The position numbers and the translations under genes were made by a program. Positions 50,201-58,019 of a stretch of DNA of 64,000 nucleotides are shown piece after piece (the stretch's first letter is position 1; every line of letters starts with the position of its first letter). A model generated the notes under the pieces. It did no database searches. It worked only from the letters and a program-made list of their open reading frames with translations, and was not told the DNA's origin. This stretch comes from Haliclystus octoradiatus (lineage: Eukaryota; Cnidaria; Staurozoa; Stauromedusae; Haliclystidae), in assembly GCA_916610825.1 (NCBI GenBank), contig OU744450.1, positions 8,576,030 through 8,640,029 of the forward strand, written 5' to 3'.

Positions 50201-53200
50201 TTAATTTTAGAGCGGATGTTGTAAACACTTAACGTGCACATGATTTAAGATGGATTTGAACTGAAGTTAAATGATGAAGAATGGTAAAAAGGCAAGAAGG
50301 CTTACTAAAGGAAAGATTTGAAGTCAAAATTATATAAATTCGTATCCATCTCCCTTTTCGCTAAATCAAAAGTTTCTAACGTCTAAGTTAGCTAGGCCCA
50401 CACCTTTAGGACACCTTTTTTGATTAAAATAAATATAATTTAAGAAATACATGAAATAAAAGGTTGTTGGATCTGAATGTTAGATTTTCCTTCTTCTGTC
50501 AAAAATGTGTGAATCGTCCTACACGGCCTGCCGTCTAGACTATCCACCCGTTGTTTACTTAAACATCACCTCCATTAGTCAGAGGTTTGGACCTTTTTCT
50601 ACAGAAAAATGCTATTTCAATTACTAAATGTCCTTGTATCTCATGTGCTTCTCTGTTAAATGAACTCGTTTCAGGTAGAAAAGGTGTACTAAAGGTGTAT
50701 AGTAATAGCTGACTTTAGACACTTTTGATTCTGCCCGAAATGAGATACGATTTTTTTAAGTTTTGAATGATCCTTTTTCCTCTCGTAAGCCCTCTTATCA
50801 TTCCGACTATCGTTTCGAGTTTGGAGAAAATGACAGATTGAAAGTAGGGTAGATTCAACATTAAATATGACCGCTTATACGCGTCCAAAATTCTGTGTTA
50901 AAATTTGTTCGTGTCATGTCAACCCTTTTCTTTAAAAGCCCCTATTTATACATAATTTTTAATGAAAACATTATAAAAAAGTTGTCCCTACGCCGGGGTC
51001 CTACATAATATTTTCATTTTATCAATAAACTATTTGAAAAAGTGCAGTACAGTATCCATACAATGCTGAAGGTATAATTTAGACAGATTCAGTAAGCATC
51101 ATATAATAATCACTTAAAATGAACCCAGCCGTCACGTTTGGCGGATTTTTACAACTTGATATCCATTTCAACTTGCAAAATGCGAAATATAACAGCTTAG
51201 GGAGTTGCGATATTCAAATAGAAATTCTTTTAAAATGAAAAGCAAAGGATGATATATCACTCTCTCTCTCGTAAAAAGAATATTCAGCATTGGCTATAAA
51301 TAAAAGAAACGAAGTTGTATTCAGCATTCACTGTTGTGTGACCGGACATAGTATCGTTATTATATCAATGAATGCGACAATAAAAATTGTGTATTAATAA
51401 ATATTGCCAATTTGAAAAGTTCGATGAAGGAAAAGTCTTGAAACATATACCTATACATGCATTAATACAAAACTAATAATATGAAAGAATTGTATATATT
51501 AGCCTTTAACTGGTAACATGAGAGCTTTGGAATTTGTATATACAGTATGCAGTTAACTGATAATATGAAAGCTTTGTAGATATTAACATGATATTAACAA
51601 TTAACTGATAATATCAAAGCTTTGTGTATAATACCAATTAACCTAAAATTTGAAGGCTTTGTATATATTAGCCGTTAACTGATAATATGAAAACTTTGTA
51701 TATATTAGCCGTGAACCGGTAACATGAGAGCTTTGTAATTTGTATATACAACATGCCGTTAACTGATAATATGAAAACTCATTGTATATATTATATTATT
51801 ATTATTATATTACTATTGTATATTACTATTGTATTATTATTATTATTGTATATATTATATTATTATTATTATATTAGCCGTTAACCGGTAACATGATAGC
51901 TTTGTAATTTGTATATACAGTATGCCGTTAACTGATAATATGAAAACTTTGTATATATTAGCCATTAACTGATAATATGAGAGCTTTGTATATATGAATC
52001 GTTAACAGATAATAAGAAAGTTTTGTATATATTAATTAATCGTTTGAACTTATAATTTGAAAGCTTTGTAAATATTAGCCGTTAACTGATAATATGAAGC
52101 CTTTCTATATATTAGCATTATCTTTTATGAAAGCCGTTATTTTTCTCGAATAAATACAGCTAAGTAGAATTGCCCTTATCCAACTATAGCTTTACTGTTT
52201 GAATATAAATCCTACTTTCGCACGGTTTCCCGCACGGTTTACCAACGAAAATTCAGCCTTGAAAATATAATCTGATATCTATAATTATAAATGTATGAGG
52301 CAAAACATCAATAAAAGTGGACACTGCTTATGAGTTTACGATTACGGTAATTATAGACAATAGATTCCAGTGGCGGCTCGTCCATATGGGCACGTAGGGT
52401 TGTACCCTCCCTGCAAATACTTATTTAAGAAAGCATGCTCTTAATGACATAAACTTATCCCTTGACTAATTTTGATATTCCTAACTTTTCGATTAGTTTA
52501 ATGTATTTTATTACGTATCAAAATCTGCTTTCCTTGGCATAGTTTTCAAGTTAGCCGCTGTTTGACGCCCTATTTATAAACGCGACAGCTTTCGATTTCA
52601 TATAAAAATTAAGCTTATTCACTACAAAGCGTTGACGCAGGCAGCATTCTTTCAAAGCGCTTCTTATTTTGCTGGCGTCGAGAAGGGCATATGACTCTTT
52701 TAACCGTAAATAACAATTGTTTTACTCAACTAGATGTTTATGCGCAGCCGCTAATAGGGAAGAATTAAACGCTTGCCCATAAGCTTTCAAGCAAACCTTA
52801 TGTCAATACATCGGGTAACTTAGTCAATAGACTGGAAAAATCGATAGAATATTCATATTACAGCAACAAATGAGGATATAAGAGGCTGTCTATGATTGCT
52901 GCGTGACATTGATTACACAACATTTTTGAAGGAAGATCGCCTGATGACACACTCCCATCCCCCATTCTACCAAAAAGCCCACGAGCAGCCACTGATAGAA
53001 GAAACCATTTTAATATGATATGAATAATTATAAAAGTGCACTTGCAATATTATATGCCATACATAATATAATATCTGAAATGTGGATATTATTCGTTGGC
53101 TCGAATTAATCTCATACTAGCATTCGTATTACGAGGAAGTTTTACCGTTTTATATGAAACAAGCCAAGCCAAGTTCTGAACATTTATGCACTAATATATA

Positions 53201-53966
53201 TATGATCGAGATGGGCGCGAGTGGTCAATATTTTTATTATGCATACACAAAGGTCTCATTGAGCATCGTATTCAAGTATAGTTTTATATTAAGAATTTAA
53301 ATATGATTATATTCATCTTTGCAAGTTATTATTGTGAATTTTCTACAGCTATGTACAAACAAAATTATCATAGAAAGCTATTTATAACATGTAATTGGTT
53401 TTAATAGTGATTGTGTAAGAAACTCTCTTAATAAAATGTTGTCAATATGTTAGGTATTTCTTGAGTTAACTGAATGTTTGCTATGTGTTTACCGTTTACG
53501 CTTCGTAAACACATTGAAAATGGAATGAGCTGAAATGTTATTATTATGATTTTATATAATAATACTATAATTATCGAACAGTCGTAATTTTCTCAATTAA
53601 TCGAATGCTGTACATTATATCAATTAAGTCAATATGTCTGAAACATTGAATTGGGCATCGATTAAACTGTAATTAACCCGCAAATGACATTTTCAGAGTA
53701 ATGTGTGGGCAGTATTATCGAAATGAGAAATCTACATCAGCAATTAACTATCTGATTGATTGATTGTACATTTGCCCAAAGAGCTCATCAACGTCAACAA
53801 TATTTCCACTTAAAACTTATTTGGTATTGCTGCCAAGAGTTCCTCTTTTCTTTTTGTTGAATTCTGGATGTTTGAACCTCATCTATAACAGGCTATCATT
53901 CGACTTACCGGTAGTTGTGGCTTGTACAATCAAATAAATTGCAAAGCAAATATGTTTGTTATCCAT
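28720..53966 (-). CDS. Adhesion G-protein-coupled receptor, 13 exons found
   Basis: A cell-surface receptor predicted to self-cleave in its GAIN domain and signal through G proteins. The exons join with consistent phases: 53966-53909, 49891-48983, 48189-47926, (missing exon or exons), 45273-45203, 44463-44303, 43057-42825, 42449-42303, 40572-40478, 39014-38551, 38352-38130, 37171-36909, 34845-34779, 29221-28720. They total 3457 nt, about 1150 residues. The order is signal peptide, cadherin-like segment, unassigned segment, Ig, unassigned segment, HormR-like, GAIN/GPS, 7TM, short tail. The first ATG opens a hydrophobic leader, which fixes the start. The Ig exon ends in phase 1 but the next exon found starts in phase 0, so an exon of length 3n+2 remains unlocated in 45274-47925. 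The family call (class B2) is firm; the orthologue is unknown. Introns carry many transposons, including a gypsy element in the last intron. Confidence 0.93.
29506..29665 (-). repeat. 3' LTR of the gypsy element
   Basis: 160 bp, TG...CA termini, one mismatch to the other LTR (c here, a there, within the CTTAGNGTGAACC stretch). Flanked outside by ATATC. Confidence 0.97.
29666..29678 (-). other. Polypurine tract
   Basis: On the minus strand AAAAGGGGAGAAG directly abuts the 3' LTR, the position and composition expected for the plus-strand primer of reverse transcription. Confidence 0.85.
29789..30810 (-). pseudogene. Integrase region of the gypsy element
   Basis: Zinc-binding HHCC domain (ELHRNHPGCV then TCDLCQES), catalytic core with D in VHIDYSPKFNG, D in IVSDNGPQF and E in NGEAERAV, then a C-terminal domain (RNLTVKDDDG). 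The spacing between the second Asp and the Glu is 25 residues instead of the usual 35: ten residues are missing between NEFKFF and SPPYHP, an in-frame 30-bp deletion that removes part of the active-site fold. The frame differs from that of pol, with the shift near 30800, where YFKKRYEF gives way to SFAIQDGVLLWG. This integrase is very unlikely to work. Confidence 0.9.
30800..33860 (-). pseudogene. gag-pol: gag-pol of the gypsy element (single frame, interrupted in gag)
   Basis: Starting from an ATG at 33858-33860, one frame runs through gag and pol. Order: SAP-like domain (ITACAEWGFIADGTRAELIG), capsid-like region (NVASRWEKWRNSFNVYVSA, LLLQVAGGAVKEL), zinc knuckles (CKFCELQH, then CRKCGTVGHYAKSRMC), protease (FLLDGGATCNIL; the usual DTG/DSG is DGG), RT (CSDFKR, LPYGIACAPAICQ, catalytic YMDDILIAA), RNase H (LHCDASPVGLGYVL, ITDHKPL) and the pol linker. 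In-frame TAA codons lie at 33660-33662, 33591-33593 and 33135-33137. A one-base loss near 33325 and a compensating gain near 33250 shift the frame locally. From 32936 to 30800 pol is open for over 700 codons. Confidence 0.92.
33857..33872 (-). other. Putative primer-binding site overlapping the gag start
   Basis: Directly inside the 5' LTR the minus strand reads TTGGCGACGAGGATGG. The position suits a tRNA primer-binding site, beginning TGGCGAC. It overlaps or abuts the gag ATG. I cannot name the tRNA. Confidence 0.55.
33874..34033 (-). repeat. 5' LTR of the gypsy element
   Basis: 160 bp, 159 identical to the 3' LTR, TG...CA termini, followed by target duplication ATATC at 34034-34038. Confidence 0.97.
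34779..34845 (-). CDS. Adhesion GPCR exon 12: TM4 and ECL2 start
   Basis: 67 nt, acceptor tccatatag, donor GTATAA. Encodes VPAILTAIGVSIWWDEYSDE, i.e. TM4 followed by the first half of extracellular loop 2. Its codon remainders join G|GA upstream and AG|A downstream to give GV and RC. It lies outside the long ORFs because it is so short. Confidence 0.92.
34846..36908. other. Receptor intron with a decayed foldback and a dispersed repeat pair
   Basis: No exon was found. About 60 bp at 35041-35100 and 35879-35940 are related (shared GGTTCTGTTA-TTAGCTTGC). A ten-base C-run is present near 36470. The short frames at 35580-35876 are unassigned. Confidence 0.4.
35130..35265. repeat. Decayed foldback element
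   Basis: Imperfect palindrome: TACTAAACGAGAAAAATT on the left pairs with AACTTTTTCAAGTTTAGTGA on the right. The loop holds CACGAGCTCGGAGCGAGTG, very like the loop of the palindrome at 61 kb (GAGCCCGTAGGGCGAGTG), so both belong to one family. Confidence 0.5.
36909..37171 (-). CDS. Adhesion GPCR exon 11: TM2-TM3
   Basis: 263 nt, acceptor tatctcatag, donor GTAAGT. Encodes the intracellular loop HLRKTRPPKILMNL, TM2 (CAALIGMIVLFVVGAE), the ECL1/TM3 cysteine in DVCKILSMFLQYFFL, TM3 with SVFSWSFVEAAISF, and ICL2 up to FFAICFGWG. These are standard landmarks of class B2 receptors. Confidence 0.94.
38130..38352 (-). CDS. Adhesion GPCR exon 10: GPS cleavage site and TM1
   Basis: 223 nt, acceptor caatgtag, donor GTGAGT. 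Carries the GPS motif: RWSDSGCTL, then CQCDHLTHFGLLFG. Self-cleavage is expected between L and T of HLT, leaving the tethered agonist THFGLLFG. TM1 follows (ITYVGCGISLAGAFLTFFTF). All canonical GPS cysteines and the catalytic His-Leu/Thr are present, so the receptor should be cleavage-competent. Confidence 0.94.
38551..39014 (-). CDS. Adhesion GPCR exon 9: GAIN subdomain B
   Basis: 464 nt, acceptor accttctatag, donor GTAAGT. Beta-rich GAIN-B sequence with FFGTYISLTSFES, VSLVFDQLNGIIISR and VFSATVYRNNAQITTL, ending in VTCVWYNIA, which supplies the first half of the GPS (C-x-x-W/Y context). One base carries over to the next exon. Confidence 0.93.
39340..39565 (+). repeat. Decayed SINE body in a receptor intron
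   Basis: Shares with the SINE at 26.2-26.5 kb, in the same order, the motifs GCATGAAATCTGT, GCGGCTGAGATC, ATCATTGCTCTTA..AAAAGAG and GCGATACC. The tRNA head is not recognisable. Diverged and old. Confidence 0.6.
40478..40572 (-). CDS. Adhesion GPCR exon 8: GAIN subdomain A/B junction
   Basis: 95 nt, acceptor tttcatatag, donor GTATTG. Encodes VQTALLKTIDSLMETNTPSL and INPVQQSNFRS. Helical GAIN-A sequence that joins in frame to exons on both sides. Too short to stand out as an ORF. Confidence 0.88.
40573..42302. other. Receptor intron without recognised insert
   Basis: AT-rich, with a degenerate (ATT/TTG)n trinucleotide tract at about 41810-41945. A plus-strand frame at 40649-40864 and a minus-strand frame at 41371-41562 are open but unassigned. 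Confidence 0.4.
42303..42449 (-). CDS. Adhesion GPCR exon 7: GAIN subdomain A
   Basis: 147 nt, phase 0-0, acceptor gatatgtag, donor GTATAA. Encodes NITKENVAEVSESLSQLTSN followed by NINSTLDVIDRIIETG, the typical helical opening of a GAIN domain. Several N-glycosylation sequons are present. Confidence 0.92.
42825..43057 (-). CDS. Adhesion GPCR exon 6: HormR-like module
   Basis: 233 nt, acceptor ttattttcag, donor GTAAGT. A cysteine-rich segment with ILWPVTGVMETSKVDCP, RDCLYDMNDRRAYWAAF and NNTQCLVID. The W-P-x-T, C-P, R-x-C and W spacing fits the hormone-receptor (HRM) domain that usually precedes GAIN in this family. Confidence 0.88.
43392..43767. mobile_element. Foldback MITE with TGACGTCA in each arm
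   Basis: The ends AATAGGTTCAACTTATAAAAAAT and, reversed, AATAGGGTTGACTCATAAAAAAT are alike. Inside, GAGAATGAAAGTTAARTGACG and the following TCATRCTGTA recur as inverted arms around a short centre (about 43432-43520 and 43540-43622). Each arm contains the CRE palindrome TGACGTCA and the sequence CGCGATAAG. It lies in an intron of the adhesion GPCR. No ORF. Confidence 0.75.
44303..44463 (-). CDS. Adhesion GPCR exon 5: unassigned ectodomain segment
   Basis: 161 nt, acceptor tttatttcag, donor GTAAAT. Encodes QPDLSFDSILELQVFDAETK and LLRSGFSNQFLGSVQINNV. Beta-rich and possibly SEA-like, but I cannot assign it. Phases join exactly to exons 4 and 6. Confidence 0.85.
45103..45174 (-). repeat. tRNA-like sequence (pseudogene or SINE head)
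   Basis: A 72-nt minus-strand segment with a perfect 7-bp acceptor-type stem (TGCACTG/CGGTGCA), an A-box-like GGGCTCAGTGGCAGAGTG and a B-box-like AGCTCGATCCC. The anticodon and T arms do not pair properly, so a functional tRNA is unlikely. Confidence 0.5.
45203..45273 (-). CDS. Adhesion GPCR exon 4: short ectodomain exon
   Basis: 71 nt, acceptor tttcttttag, donor GTAAGC. Encodes IISILSPLSSTREMYFSVLN. It begins in phase 0 and ends with AG, which joins C of the next exon to give Ser. Its phase-0 start does not fit the phase-1 end of the Ig exon, so an exon is missing upstream. A possible extra exon at 45365-45412 (phase 0-0, RNNETMARLTLLTFS, donor GTCAGT) would not by itself resolve this. Confidence 0.75.
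46060..46370 (-). pseudogene. Penelope-like element reverse-transcriptase fragment
   Basis: Minus strand: NPIAYPKKNNYTINDVFDFS, then DLLVSSDATTHVPLDETISI, then GLDLNIEKLTYNL with a stop and AIQIAV. These correspond to the N-terminal RT region of Penelope-like elements, where YTIKDSFDF, SFDVxSLFTNVPLDETI and the helix before FxFNxxxYxQ are usual. The normally conserved DVVSLFT is altered to DATTH. Only about 100 codons remain. It lies in the intron where the missing receptor exon should be. Confidence 0.6.
47401..47797. mobile_element. 397-bp MITE with 20-bp TIRs
   Basis: The ends GGATTCCACTATACCGGATA and, reversed, GAATTCCACTATACCGGATA match at 19 of 20 positions. A partial third copy (ACTATACCGGGATT) lies just inside the left end. 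No ORF; target duplication unclear. Confidence 0.8.
47926..48189 (-). CDS. Adhesion GPCR exon 3: Ig domain
   Basis: 264 nt, acceptor attatttttag, donor GTAAGT, phase 1-1. Ig fold with first cysteine in PLSMKCDFASLRP, core tryptophan in IHWILSRNG, and the classic second-cysteine motif LSDQGIYYCRVWNG. An adhesion module in the receptor ectodomain. Confidence 0.93.
48983..49891 (-). CDS. Adhesion GPCR exon 2: cadherin-like and unassigned ectodomain
   Basis: 909 nt, one large exon, phase 1-1. The first about 130 residues look like a cadherin-type repeat: FFISENFKPGQIIGQIL at the start, and later CLTRDTGQLMTTPI and GENFDIIIVVKDQ. The canonical calcium motifs (LDRE, DxNDN) are absent. The remaining about 170 residues, with paired cysteines (ILKKCFTSDEKF, TQACLPVS, FCSRSTCLQSVQTW) and regular beta-type alternation, match no domain I recognise. 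Confidence 0.88.
51480..52125. repeat. Degenerate minisatellite, unit about 37 bp
   Basis: Roughly a dozen imperfect copies of GCCGTTAACTGATAATATGA followed by AAGCTTTGTATATATTA. It is interrupted by an (ATT)n patch at about 51787-51880 and by variant units with ACCGGTAACATGAGAGC. Confidence 0.9.
52368..52994. mobile_element. hAT-like non-autonomous element
   Basis: The ends CAGTGGCGGCTCGT and, reversed, CAGTGGCTGCTCGT are the terminal style of hAT transposons. The flanking 8-mers ATAGATTC and ATAGAAGA are only partly alike, so the target duplication has decayed or the call is slightly off. 627 bp, no ORF. Confidence 0.7.
53909..53966 (-). CDS. Adhesion GPCR exon 1: start codon and signal peptide
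   Basis: ATG at 53966-53964, then MDNKHICFAIYLIVQATTT, a typical short signal peptide, and one G that joins GA of exon 2 to give Gly-Ala-Val. Donor GTAAGTCG. The joint in frame to exon 2 and the hydrophobic leader make this the start. Confidence 0.88.
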
Positions 53967-55199
53967 TTTGAATTTTTTGTTCAATATTATGTATAGTTAA
54001 TTAGTTTTTCGTTGCAGGTAATAATACAAACTTGCTGTTTTCGATAAATCTGTCCATTTCAAAAACAGACTCTTGACTTTGGAACTCGACCGGTTTATTG
54101 TGTGATCGCCCGATTTGAATACTTCGAAAACATCCATACAGTTATATACAATCGAATATTCAATACGGAAAGTTTCGACGTTATTCAAAGATTAACGGAT
54201 ATCATACTAGCGCAATTTGTAGATTTATATGAACAATGATCATTTCAGATTAACGTAAAGTTCTCTTATTATTTTTACACATGACTAGAAACTCAGAATA
54301 GAATCAATGTTGCAGTCCATTGCCCTTCTACAGTATTATTATATGCTACATAAAAATAGAGAACAAAAATCATGCATTTGATGGAAATAGCTTGCAAGGT
54401 TATTGAACCTCTTATATGTGACATTTTTCTCACGATAAGCTGCAAGCCGTATACTCGATCGTGTACCGCGTTTTCCTGCAACTTTTAGACTAGACGTTCC
54501 TCGTTAGTATTCCTTTTATGTAATATTTCTTTACATTTCTCACACAATAGATTAACCTGTGGTGGTATTATCGCTTCTATTTATGAAGTTTATAAACAGA
54601 ACAGAGAAAATCTGAAAAGAGAGTGTTGTTCTTTTTGTAAAACAATGGAAAACATAAACATTACGCAGAACTTTTTATAGAGTTTGATCAAATTGTTCTG
54701 CATGTGCCTATAGGTGTACTTAATTCAAAAGGAATTCTATATAGTAACCTTGATGCAGTACCATGCAGTTCTCAAACTAGAAGTAATCGTTGATAATTAT
54801 ACGGGTTTGAGCTCAATTTATGATTATTATTACATCGACAGGGTTTTCAGATAACTATAATATACAACAATATACAACAACAACCATATATAGTACAAAT
54901 AAAGAACAGTATGCTAGATTTTGACCTAAATAAAGTTACTACTTTTGATGGCAGTGAATATAATATAATATGCATGGTAACATTTGAGATTAAAAACATT
55001 AGCAATCCTAAAATCAGAAGTAGTAAAAAATAAATTTTCCCGCCGGCTTAAATCCTGGGGGAACAATCTACGAGATGCATGTGTAACTTCAAAACTATCA
55101 CTATCACAAATAAATTAACATCAATTGAAATATGTAGCCATTCCAACATTTATGTAGAAATATCCAGACAATTTTTAACTTTCCAATGCTCATTAAGAA
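53967..55199. other. Upstream region of the receptor gene; no other gene recognised
   Basis: The 5' UTR and promoter should lie just above 53966, but no convincing TATA box or initiator could be singled out in AT-rich sequence. Frames at 53997-54188 and 54293-54481 are unassigned. Confidence 0.35.
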
Positions 55200-55345
55200 A
55201 TTACCAGGAGTGGATTCTAGACTCCGGCTCCGACTCTTGCTCCTGTCTGGAAAAACTTCACTCCAGTCCGGCTCCTGCTGAAATACTGATACTCCTGCCG
55301 GAGTCGGAATTTGACTCCGGCTCATATACACCTCTGCTGTATATA
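55200..55345. repeat. GC-rich cluster of CCGGAGTC motifs, hAT-like end
   Basis: Several copies of GACTCCGGCTC and its variants are spaced through about 130 bp. Read on the minus strand, it starts CAGAGGTGTATATGAGCCGG, an outline seen in hAT elements rich in GAGTCGGAGTC. No opposite terminus was found, so this may be a fragment. Confidence 0.45.
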
Positions 55346-58019
55346 CGTAAGCTGTAGTTTGGAACCTCTCCTTTGTTTTCTATTCAATATTTTTGTTGGA
55401 AAATAAATATACATACGTACATACATACATCTTAAGTGTGCACTGAGCACCCACTAAATTTCCACCTCTATGAGCATATAAAGAAACAAGAATTCCCAGC
55501 TATATATGACCCTAAATATATCTCTAAATAATGCAGCATAAAGCCTCCCGGCAATCAACAAAGTCAGATGGTGACTGGTAATAAAGATCATGTGAAATAA
55601 ATCCCTATACTTAAAGAGACAATTAAAATATTGGCAAGGAATCCTCACTGCTATCGATGACAGGATGGACTTTTGTGTTACAGCGAAAGTGTTCAGGAAA
55701 TTTATTCTGTATTAATAAAATTCAACGCTTCGCAAAAACGGATTTTTAAGCCTAATCGCAAGACTCCTTTTTATCATGCTCCAGTATAATAGTTAAAATT
55801 TTATTCAGAAATAATGATTGCTATATCTCTTATGATTCTACCCCCACCCGTTTTACGATATAAAAATTCATAGCTCAGCTACACGCTTTATATATTAACT
55901 TCTGAATATATTTTTGTGACGTGAGTAAGGTTGCATTGGCCAAAATGTTTATGAAGAACCTTTTTAGTTCAATTTTCGGGCAGATCAAACTATTTGTTAC
56001 ATCTCCTTGCAATGAAATTATTAAGTCATTCGGTATTTCGGCTGATATGTTGAGTTATACGTGATGCTAAAAAATCGAAATATTCAGTAAACAATAATCC
56101 AAAATTTACTGCTCGCTCTACTTGCGACAATTCCTATATCTCTCTTAATATATTTCACAGCAGATGATTTGTGAAACAAATCAATAAAGTATCTGAAACT
56201 GTTCTAGCATCAAATTCTTTTCATCCTCTTAATTCCTCTACACTTTATTTGATTCCATTATAAGCCACTGTCTGTGTCATTATTGATTGTTTCCAAAGCT
56301 GAATTTAAACATTGTTACTTTTTAACCAGGGTGAACACTTGCGCTATCAGATTGAAAAACTGTATTTTATCCCTCTAGATACTTTTCATCAGCTATGAAG
56401 ACTTCTACAGAGCGGTTACTATCAATGGGCTCACTATTCGACACTTTTTTCAATCTTTCAAATTAGTACATAACCCAGTGCTACTGACTTTTTAAGGTGC
56501 TCCAAATACACTGCTATATGCTGCAAAATATGCTGCGCAAAAGGCGTCTAAGCAGTCTCATGAAGTAGGAGCATCGCCCTAAAATCGATTGGCCTATACT
56601 ATCACCAGTATACTATCAGCCAGGCTAGACTAAATCATTCCACTGCGATCTGCTAAAGGGAGAAATGTACCGTTATTATTGACATCGTAAAATTTGCTAT
56701 TAGGGATTAAGGGCTGATAACGGCATTTTGGATTAGGGTTCTAGAATATATATACCATAGCACATCACTTAATTTGTAAAAGCATGTAATCATATACTTG
56801 CTAAAATGAATTTAAAATGAATATTTTTTCAATTTTCAATGATGGTATTACAAGATTTGTTTGCTATAATTCCTGTGATATATATCTTCTGCAATTTGGC
56901 ATGTGAATGAGAATAACCTCTTATAAGGACATTTTGCGGAAAAGTTCTTGTGCAAAATCGTTTGTGCCGTCATAAGTGGAGACGCAGCCTATGATGCAAT
57001 AAATGGCATCACCAGCTATAAGACTTTATAGGGGTTCAAGGGAAGCTGGAAATCAGGATGTCCCTGAAAAAGGGGCTAGCTATTTTTAACAACAAGTCAA
57101 GCCTTCTCGTAACGAGTTTCTGTAATATAATTTGCAATTTGAAATACAGTATTATCATATATTCATGGTCATGGAGCGATATGTATTAGCGCTATGTTGA
57201 ACGGGTCAAAAAATACATTTGAGTTTGATTGTTCTATTTTTAAACTATAGAAACATTCCGAAAATTTAACTTCGGTGAAGAAATTTTCATATTTAACAAA
57301 TACTAAAATATTCATTAGCGATAGCATTTGTTGTGAAAACATGGTGGATTTCAAAAATTTAATCATGAATAAAATATTTAAATTAGAGACTTCATTAACA
57401 ACAATTGCAGCGTGATACTCTGCCCGTCTAAAAATATACACAAATAAATGTAGCTTAGTCAATACAAAAATGCGTCTTCATACAGACACTGTATACTACA
57501 TATTTCTATTATCTTTACTTCAATTCTTAAAAGCAAACAGACACATCACTTCCATTCATTCTGTACGTTTGGCTAATAAATATGGAGGACTCCCTACCTC
57601 AGGGAATCCTCCCGCACTTTCAAGATATTTGAAACCAAATCAAAACAATAAAGCTCCTCTTCCGAAAACAAAATAAGGTTTTCGTTTCGTACTATTTAAT
57701 TAAGTAAGAATCAAGGCAACGATTAAGTGGAGAGTTAAATAGTTTAAGATATAAAACTCAACAATCGTTTCAGGTTTTAAAAATTTATACGCAAAGACAT
57801 AAGCATCTACTCAAACACACACAAGGGCAATTTGTGATAGGATATTGAAAAACATATCTGATAACATTCAACATAACGAGACAGTCAAAACATTTTCCTG
57901 TAGCCTCCCTGCTTGCGCTCTGATGAAACTCATGTCGTGTAAAATTCTACTTGCTATGGTAACTCAACAGACAACATACCACTCTACCGATAACAGAGAG
58001 ACCTAGTTACAAAACTTTA
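55346..58019. other. No gene recognised
   Basis: AT-rich. A plus-strand frame at 57470-57676 has a hydrophobic start and a proline-rich end, and a minus-strand frame at 57169-57462 overlaps nothing known. Neither can be supported as a gene. Confidence 0.35.

Larger units (their letters stand above)
49892..53908. other. First receptor intron, repeat-rich
   Basis: Holds the minisatellite at 51480-52125 and the hAT-like element at 52368-52994. The minus-strand frame at 50016-50228 (with CNCHCIFDACLKELC) is open, but the flanking exons already join in phase without it. Confidence 0.5.

Noticed and set aside
50016-50228. Extra cysteine-rich receptor exon
   Set aside because: Exons 1 and 2 already join exactly in phase, and no good splice pair bounds this frame.
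51480-52125. CRISPR-like array
   Set aside because: Units are contiguous and degenerate with no unique spacers, and the DNA is animal; it is a minisatellite.
57470-57676. Small secreted peptide gene
   Set aside because: A hydrophobic start and proline-rich end look suggestive, but there is no homology, no cleavage motif and no splice context.
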